NCBI GenBank assembly: GCA_965227875.1 | Contig: OZ245783.1 | Span: 3,968,001 to 4,032,000 of the forward strand | Direction: 5' to 3' | Length of the DNA: 64,000 nucleotides | Origin: G965227875 sp965227875 | Lineage (GTDB): Bacteria > Pseudomonadota > Alphaproteobacteria > Rhizobiales > JAJFHC01 | The notes under the pieces: generated by a model | What the model was told of the DNA's origin: nothing | The model's database searches: none | Seen by the model: only the letters and a program-made list of their open reading frames with translations | Shown: in pieces, positions 59,201-64,000 of the stretch | Layout of the letters: each line of letters opens with the position of its first letter | How positions within the stretch are numbered: position 1 is the first letter of the stretch | Translations under genes and position numbers: made by a program

Positions 59201-60082
59201 TCACTGGCTATCGATGACCGTGCGGCAGGCCTTCGGCAAATCGGCGAGACGAAGAGGCGGGCGCTTTTTGCCCGCCTTTTTCTTGTAGGGCTTGTCGGAA
59301 AGCCACCACGAAAGCTCACCGCCGCAACCGTCGCCCGGAGGAGGCGCCGCCTGGTTCTTGCAGCCGGTGCTTCCGGACGGGCAATTGAGCCGGACGTGGA
59401 AGTGGTAGTGATGACCGTACCAGGGCCGGATCTTGCGAAGCCACTTGCGGTCGCCTTTCGCCCAGTTGCACAGGGCCTTCTTGATCGGAGGGTGCACGAA
59501 GATGCGTGCGACCTGCGGATATGACGCCGCCCGTCGCAGCAGCTTCGCGTGCGCTTCCGTCCAGACCTTGGGATTGATTTCCCGGGTGTTCTTGACGACG
59601 GATATCGAACTCAGGTCCTCGCGTTCCTTGCGGCTGAGCCTCCGTCCGGGAGACGGGAGCATCCAGATATCCGCGTCGAGACCGATCTGGTGGCTGGCAT
59701 GGCCGGTCAGCATGGGTCCTCCGCGCGGCTGGGCCAGATCGCCGACGAGCAGGCCCGGCCAGCCGTCCATTTTCTTCGCGTCCTCGGCGAACTTCGTGAG
59801 GTAGGAAATAAGTGCGGGGTGGCCCCAGTTTCTGTTGCGTGACAGACGCATGGCCTGCCAGGCCGGTCCGTCCTCCGGCAGTTTCGCGCCACCGGCGAGG
59901 CAACCCCGGGCATAGCTGCCAAAGGCTTTCGGAGTCAGGTCGGCGGGCAGTGCCGATTTGCCGAAGACAGTCTTCGCGACGGGATTGCCGTCCTGTTGCG
60001 CGACGGCGGGCGCCGCGCCCCACGACAGAAAAATCACGGACGCCCCCGCAAGTACGGGCAGTGCCAGACGCCTTAAAGCCAT
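59201..60082 (-). CDS. mepA: penicillin-insensitive murein endopeptidase MepA
   Basis: 293 residues with signal peptide (MALRRLALPVLAGASVIFLSWGAAPAVAQ). MepA zinc motifs are visible: GHASHQIGLDADIWM (His and Asp) and HHYHFHVRLNCPSG (second and third His), with cysteines (CPSGSTGCKNQ, DGCGGELSWW) giving the disulfides of this family. It cleaves D-alanyl-mesodiaminopimelate crosslinks in the periplasm. Its C-terminal Lys/Arg-rich coding stretch (KKKAGKKRPP) contains, on the opposite strand, the terminator of the chemoreceptor transcript at 59256-59281. Confidence 0.95.
   Translation of the reverse strand: MALRRLALPVLAGASVIFLSWGAAPAVAQQDGNPVAKTVFGKSALPADLTPKAFGSYARGCLAGGAKLPEDGPAWQAMRLSRNRNWGHPALISYLTKFAEDAKKMDGWPGLLVGDLAQPRGGPMLTGHASHQIGLDADIWMLPSPGRRLSRKEREDLSSISVVKNTREINPKVWTEAHAKLLRRAASYPQVARIFVHPPIKKALCNWAKGDRKWLRKIRPWYGHHYHFHVRLNCPSGSTGCKNQAAPPPGDGCGGELSWWLSDKPYKKKAGKKRPPLRLADLPKACRTVIDSQ
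59256..59281 (+). terminator. Rho-independent terminator inside the 3' end of mepA
   Basis: On the plus strand: perfect 7-bp stem GGCGGGC (59256-59262)/GCCCGCC (59270-59276), loop GCTTTTT, then TTTTT. It lies 100 nt past the chemoreceptor stop but within the opposite-strand coding sequence of mepA. Confidence 0.8.
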
Positions 60083-60152
60083 CTCGTGTCCTCCTTACCG
60101 CATCAAGGGCAGTTTCTATCCTATTGCCCTGACTCCGCAAAGGGGGATGCGT

Positions 60153-62579
60153 CTAGGACCTCATGCGCGAACCTGAAGGATCGAAGGGCGGCGCCTGCTC
60201 GATTTTCGCGGGCCGCCTCTCTCCCATGATCTCGACGGAGAACTTGTCACCCGTGTCGATGCACGAGACCGGCACGTAGCCCATGGCGATCGAAAGGCCG
60301 CTGTGATGGGCGAAACCGCCGGACGTGATCCAGCCCACCACGTCTTCGCCATGCCAGACCGGTTCGTTGCCGAGAACGTCCGCATCCGTCGCATCCACCG
60401 AATAGGTCACGAGCTTCCGGTTCGGGCCCTCTTCCTTTTCGCGTGCCGCGGCGTCGCGTCCGATGAAATCGTTCTTTGCCAGGTCCACGAAGCGGCCAAG
60501 TCCGGCTTCGAAGGGGCCGTAGATGGGCCGGTACTCGGTGGCCCAGGAGCCGAACCCCTTTTCCAGCCTGAGCGACGTGAGAGCCCGTGCACCGAAGGGA
60601 CGGATGCCAAACTCGCCGCCTTCGTTCATCAGGAGGTCGAACAGCGCGGTCTGGTATTCCGGCGTGACCCAGATTTCGTAGCCGAGGTCTCCGGTGAAGG
60701 AAATGCGACCGACAAGGGCAGGGATCTGTCCCACGTCCATCCGGGCAAAGGACATGAACGGAAAAGCGGCCGTCGAGACATCCCGCGACGCGACCTTGGC
60801 GAGCAGGGATTGCGACTTCGGGCCGGCGATGGACAGCCCGACGAGGCCGAGACCGTGGGCTTTGAGTTCGACGCCGGACGCCGGGAGATGCTGACGGAAC
60901 CAGCGCATGTGGTAATTCTCCGCCACGCCCGAACCGAAGATGAAGAAGCGCTCCTCGTCCAGCTTGCCCACGGAAAAGTCGCCGATCAGCTTGCCGTTGT
61001 CGTTGAGCATGGGAGACAGGATGAGTTTGCCTTTTGCAGGTGTGCGGTTGGCGAGCATGCGCGAAATCCAGGCCTCGGCGTCGGGACCGCCGACCTCGTA
61101 CTTGGCGAAGCTCGAGGTTTCCACGATGCCGACGGCATTGCGCACCGCTTCACATTCGGCACGCACGGAGTCCCACGCGTTCGAACGCTTGAAGGTCACC
61201 GTTTCCTGCGCCGGGCTGCCCGCAGGCGCGAACCACAGGGCGTGTTCGAGGCCGTAGGCGGACCCGAATACCGCGTTGTGCTCCTTGAGGCGGTCGTAGA
61301 TCGGCGTGGTGCGGTGTGGACGTGCGGCCGGAAGCTCCTCGTTCGGGTACGAAATCTGAAAACGGCGGGAATAGTTCTCCCGCACCTTTGCGTTCGTGTA
61401 GGCCATGGTGGCCCAGTCGCCGTAGCGCGACACGTCCATGCCCCAGACGTCCGCGCCCGGGTCGCCTTCCAGTATCCAGTTCGCGAGCGACAGGCCGACG
61501 CCGCCACCCTGGCTGAAACCGGCCATCACTCCGCAGGCGCACCAGTAGTTGGGCAGCCCCTGAACGGGACCGATCAGCGGATTGCCGTCCGGCGCGAACG
61601 TGAAGGGGCCGTTGATGATCTGCTTGATGCCGGTCCGTTCGAATGCCGGGAAGTGGCTGAACCCGACTTCGAGCGAAGGTGCGATCCGGTCAAGATCGGG
61701 CGGCAGCAGTTCATGGCCGAAATCCCACGGCGTTTCCTTCTCGGACCATGGCACGCCGGCCTTCTCGTAGGTGCCCATGAGCATGCCGGTGCGTTCCTGG
61801 CGGATGTAGATCTCCCCGCCGAAGTCGATGATCTTGACCAGTTCCTTGCCGGCGGACTTGTTGTACTCGACGACCTCGGGCATTTCCTCGGTGAGGATGT
61901 ACATGTGCTCCATGGCGAGCACGGGCAGTTCCAGGCCGACCATGCGGCCGACTTCGCGCGCCCAGAGCCCCGCGGCATTGACGACATGGTCGGCATGAAT
62001 GTTGCCCTTGTCGGTGATCACGTCCCAGGTGCCGTCGGGACGCGACACCAGGTCCTCGACCTTGGTATGGCGATAGATCTCGGCTCCGTGGACCCGGGCG
62101 GCCTTTGCATAGGCATTGGTGACGCCCGACGGGTCGCAGTGGCCCTCGAACGGTTCGTAGAGCGCTCCGACGAAATGCGACTTGTCCATCAGCGGGTAGA
62201 GTTCGGCGGCTTCGTCGACCGAAATGAGCTCGTTCTCGATACCGAGATAACGGCTCTTGGCGCGCATGAGTTTCAGGAACTCCATGCGCTCCGGCGTATC
62301 GGCGAGCATGAGGCCTCCGGTGACGTGCAGGCCGCAGGACTGGCCGGAAATCTCCTCGATCTCCTTGTAGAGGCGGATCGTGTAGTCCTGCAGCTTGGCG
62401 ACGTTCGGGTCGCCGTTGAGGGTGTGCATGCCGCCCGCGGCGTGCCACGTCGAGCCGGACGTCAGTTCGTCGCGCTCGAGTAGCACGACATCTTTCGCCC
62501 CGTGTTTCGCGAGATGGTAAAGCACGCTACAGCCGACGACGCCGCCACCGATGACGGCGACCTGAACATGGTCTTTCAC
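60153..62579 (-). CDS. dimethylglycine/sarcosine dehydrogenase-like flavoprotein with GcvT-type C-terminal domain
   Basis: 808 residues from the GTG at 62579 (AGGAA upstream), which overlaps the LysR gene's stop by 4 bp. FAD fingerprint AVIGGGVVGCSVLYHL (8-23) and GSTWHAAGG with His46, the covalent-flavin histidine of DMGDH-type enzymes. The C-terminal half (from about 430) is a GcvT-like folate domain: ENYHMRWFRQHL, VGRISFTGDLGYEIWV and FGARALTSLRLEKGFGSW. It oxidises N-methyl amines (dimethylglycine, sarcosine or similar), passing the methyl group to folate. Probably controlled by the overlapping LysR regulator. Confidence 0.87.
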   Translation of the reverse strand: MKDHVQVAVIGGGVVGCSVLYHLAKHGAKDVVLLERDELTSGSTWHAAGGMHTLNGDPNVAKLQDYTIRLYKEIEEISGQSCGLHVTGGLMLADTPERMEFLKLMRAKSRYLGIENELISVDEAAELYPLMDKSHFVGALYEPFEGHCDPSGVTNAYAKAARVHGAEIYRHTKVEDLVSRPDGTWDVITDKGNIHADHVVNAAGLWAREVGRMVGLELPVLAMEHMYILTEEMPEVVEYNKSAGKELVKIIDFGGEIYIRQERTGMLMGTYEKAGVPWSEKETPWDFGHELLPPDLDRIAPSLEVGFSHFPAFERTGIKQIINGPFTFAPDGNPLIGPVQGLPNYWCACGVMAGFSQGGGVGLSLANWILEGDPGADVWGMDVSRYGDWATMAYTNAKVRENYSRRFQISYPNEELPAARPHRTTPIYDRLKEHNAVFGSAYGLEHALWFAPAGSPAQETVTFKRSNAWDSVRAECEAVRNAVGIVETSSFAKYEVGGPDAEAWISRMLANRTPAKGKLILSPMLNDNGKLIGDFSVGKLDEERFFIFGSGVAENYHMRWFRQHLPASGVELKAHGLGLVGLSIAGPKSQSLLAKVASRDVSTAAFPFMSFARMDVGQIPALVGRISFTGDLGYEIWVTPEYQTALFDLLMNEGGEFGIRPFGARALTSLRLEKGFGSWATEYRPIYGPFEAGLGRFVDLAKNDFIGRDAAAREKEEGPNRKLVTYSVDATDADVLGNEPVWHGEDVVGWITSGGFAHHSGLSIAMGYVPVSCIDTGDKFSVEIMGERRPAKIEQAPPFDPSGSRMRS

Positions 62580-63604
62580 GATCTTCGTTCCTGTTGCTGG
62601 CCGGACGGTCCGCCATCTGGCGTGGCCGGCCGGCTGTTGACGTCCGGAATGTTCATTTCCCGGCTCAGCCATTGACCGAAGTCCGAAATCTCATGGCGAA
62701 CCGACGTGTCGAGAATTGTCCTGCAGGCATCGGCGATCTGACCGGGCAACGCGCCGAGTTCGCCGGCCCGTGCGACGAGATAGAGACGCCGTGTGAAGGG
62801 AACTGACGGAAACCTGAAGCACTGCACCTGGCTTGGATGGAGGTTGGCTTCGAGCAGGCAGGTCGGCGTCATGATCGCCCAGCCGCGCCCGCTCGCCATC
62901 ATACGGCCGATCGACCACGACGAATCGAACTCGATCCGGCGAGGGACCGATATGCGCAGGCGCCGCAGGTGCTGGTCGACCGCCCGGCCCATGAGATTCC
63001 TGGTGCTGTACCGCAGAAGCGGCCTCTCGACCGGCAGGCGGTCGAGTTCGCCACCCGGTGCGGTGGAACCGGCCGGCAGCACGACGATATAGGGTTCCCG
63101 CAGCAACTCGAACGTCTCGAGATCGCCGACCGTGTCCATCGGCTCGGTCGTGATGATGACGTCGACCTCGCGGTTGAGCAAGGCGGCATTGTGTTCGATG
63201 GAGAAACCGGACCACATGGTCACGTCGTCGATGCCCATTCGGCCCGACAGGTCGTCGAACAGGTGCGGCAGCAGGGACCCGGCCATAGAGTTGAGCACGG
63301 CCATCCGCAGTTTCGCCACGGACACGGGCCCGGTTCCGCTGACCGCAAGACGGGTCTCGTTCGCGAGGTCAAGCAGATGGCGGGCCCTGTCCCGCAGGAC
63401 ATGGCCGGCAGGCGTGAGCCGGAGCGGACGCAGGCTGCGGTCGATGAGGGTCGCGCCAAGTTCTTTTTCAATTTTACTTATGCTTTGAGACACGGCGGCC
63501 TGCGTGATCTGGAGCTTTCTGGCTGCGAGTGCCATGCTCTCGGACTCTGCCACAGTGAGAAAAATGTCCATGGATCTGAGATCGAAGGTCTTTTTCCAGG
63601 GCAT
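62576..63604 (-). CDS. LysR-family transcriptional regulator
   Basis: 342 residues from ATG 63604 (CCGGAAAC 6 nt upstream; a TTG at 63625 is less likely). HTH: MDIFLTVAESESMALAARKLQITQAAVSQSISKIEKELGATLIDRS; then the two-lobed periplasmic-binding-like effector domain. Its stop overlaps the start of the DMGDH-like gene (GTGA), an unusual same-strand arrangement, as LysR regulators are normally divergent. Its ligand could be the amine substrate or a product of that enzyme. Confidence 0.93.
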   Translation of the reverse strand: MPWKKTFDLRSMDIFLTVAESESMALAARKLQITQAAVSQSISKIEKELGATLIDRSLRPLRLTPAGHVLRDRARHLLDLANETRLAVSGTGPVSVAKLRMAVLNSMAGSLLPHLFDDLSGRMGIDDVTMWSGFSIEHNAALLNREVDVIITTEPMDTVGDLETFELLREPYIVVLPAGSTAPGGELDRLPVERPLLRYSTRNLMGRAVDQHLRRLRISVPRRIEFDSSWSIGRMMASGRGWAIMTPTCLLEANLHPSQVQCFRFPSVPFTRRLYLVARAGELGALPGQIADACRTILDTSVRHEISDFGQWLSREMNIPDVNSRPATPDGGPSGQQQERRS

Positions 63605-63771
63605 ATGACGGTTTCCGGCATGCAAAGCGCCAACCGGTTCGTGATGGCGCGATAGTGTTCGTCAGGCGCGTTGGGTGCAATGGCTTAAACAAAAATTATG
63701 GAAGAGCAATAGCCGTGGTTATCGGGAGACTTCGGCATGCTCCGGCCGCAATCGTCTGGCGCTGAAAATGG

Positions 63772-63803
63772 CTATATACGATCAGCGGATTGTTCGAGTA
63801 TAG
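63772..63803. promoter_or_regulatory. dyad in the promoter region of the MocR-type gene
   Basis: CTATATACGA (63772-63781) and TCGAGTATAG (63794-63803) are inverted repeats matching 8 of 10 positions, with a 12-bp spacer, 35 bp before the ATG at 63839. A likely operator for the MocR/GntR protein or another dimeric regulator. Confidence 0.4.
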
Positions 63804-63838
63804 ACAGTGCCATTGTTGCCGAAAGGACGGTCTGGGCC

Positions 63839-64000
63839 ATGGCCGACACGAAACACAATCTCGCCCTGATGAACGTGGCGATCGACCGCGATGGCGGTCC
63901 GGCCTACGTGCAGATCTATGCGGCTGTCCGCGGGCTCATCCTCGAGGGAAGGCTAGCTCCGGGCGCGCGATTGCCGTCCACGCGGGCGCTTGCCGAAGAT
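63839..64000 (+). CDS. MocR/PdxR-type GntR regulator, N-terminal fragment (cut by window edge)
   Basis: Only 54 residues are visible: MADTKHNLALMNVAIDRDGG, then PAYVQIYAAVRGLILEGRLA and PGARLPSTRALAED. That is the winged-helix start of GntR-type proteins; the pattern YxQIYxxVRxxIxxGxLxxGxRLPSTRxLA is that of the MocR branch, in which an aminotransferase-like PLP domain follows. It is divergent from the LysR gene, with a dyad and an AT-rich promoter between them. Confidence 0.85.
   Translation, partial: MADTKHNLALMNVAIDRDGGPAYVQIYAAVRGLILEGRLAPGARLPSTRALAED

Noticed and set aside
60303..62483. Plus-strand 726-residue open frame opposite the DMGDH-like gene
   Set aside because: Shadow frame; the minus-strand frame has all FAD and folate motifs.
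1..64000. tRNA, rRNA, CRISPR, insertion sequence, integrase or prophage signals
   Set aside because: I looked for clover-leaf arms with CCA-type ends, repeated 28-37 bp units, transposase motifs and flanking inverted repeats and saw none.

Overview
The window is GC-rich chromosomal DNA, apparently from a free-living, probably marine or soil, alphaproteobacterium. The evidence is a stand-alone usg-family gene, many Shine-Dalgarno starts with GTG/TTG alternatives, a MocR/LysR-flanked dimethylglycine-type dehydrogenase, SAM/cyclase-like/AAA/TPR signalling proteins, and long antisense open frames that are purely a GC3 effect. I see no tRNA, rRNA, CRISPR array, insertion sequence, phage or plasmid gene. 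Genus-level placement is not possible from sequence reading alone.

Layout. 1-9.1 kb: 5' end of tryptophan 2,3-dioxygenase (cut by the window edge), a small secreted protein, a tiny membrane protein too short for most gene finders, an FAD monooxygenase, a possible structured RNA ending in a strong terminator, an aegerolysin-like beta-sandwich protein, peptidyl-dipeptidase Dcp, a well-supported candidate sRNA (heat-shock-type promoter, C-rich anti-Shine-Dalgarno loop, terminator at about 6236-6360), and a coupled MFS/DUF2233-like pair. 9.2-17.6 kb: GST plus class III CoA-transferase (ATGA-coupled), divergent 2-hydroxyacid dehydrogenase, a very acidic disordered protein, a class D beta-lactamase, a NaChBac-type sodium channel, an MFS transporter and a RidA protein. 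17.7-29 kb: usg, aldehyde dehydrogenase/SDR operon, EamA exporter, class II aldolase, choline-sulfatase/phytanoyl-CoA-dioxygenase operon, L,D-transpeptidase, Ldh2-like and oxaloacetate-decarboxylase-like genes, an esterase. 29-39.5 kb: a membrane protein with a proline-rich tail; a four-gene catabolic operon (two-subunit CoA-transferase-like enzyme, FAD oxidoreductase, acyl-CoA dehydrogenase); HAD dehalogenase; DadA-like oxidoreductase; ribB under an FMN riboswitch; an ABC-F ATPase.

39.5-59.2 kb is signalling-rich: a 1212-residue hybrid histidine kinase, a four-EF-hand periplasmic protein divergent from an OmpR/EnvZ-type two-component pair, a haem-copper-oxidase-like mini membrane protein, pcaHG (protocatechuate 3,4-dioxygenase), a 1229-residue SAM/pseudo-cyclase/AAA/TPR protein, a TetR regulator with a clear operator, nitroreductase, YcaQ-type DNA glycosylase, a CPA2 antiporter, and a secreted sensor-like protein next to a chemoreceptor. 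59.2-64 kb: mepA, a dimethylglycine/sarcosine dehydrogenase-like flavoprotein overlapping its LysR regulator by 4 bp, and the start of a MocR/GntR regulator cut by the window edge.

Functionally the region mixes catabolism of small organic acids, amines and aromatics (TDO, PcaHG, DMGDH-like, CoA-transferases, ALDH/SDR, choline-sulfatase) with stress and signal transduction. The most unusual items are the candidate RpoH-driven C-loop sRNA, the pseudo-cyclase in which both metal aspartates are glutamates, the aegerolysin-like protein, and the secreted-sensor/chemoreceptor pair.
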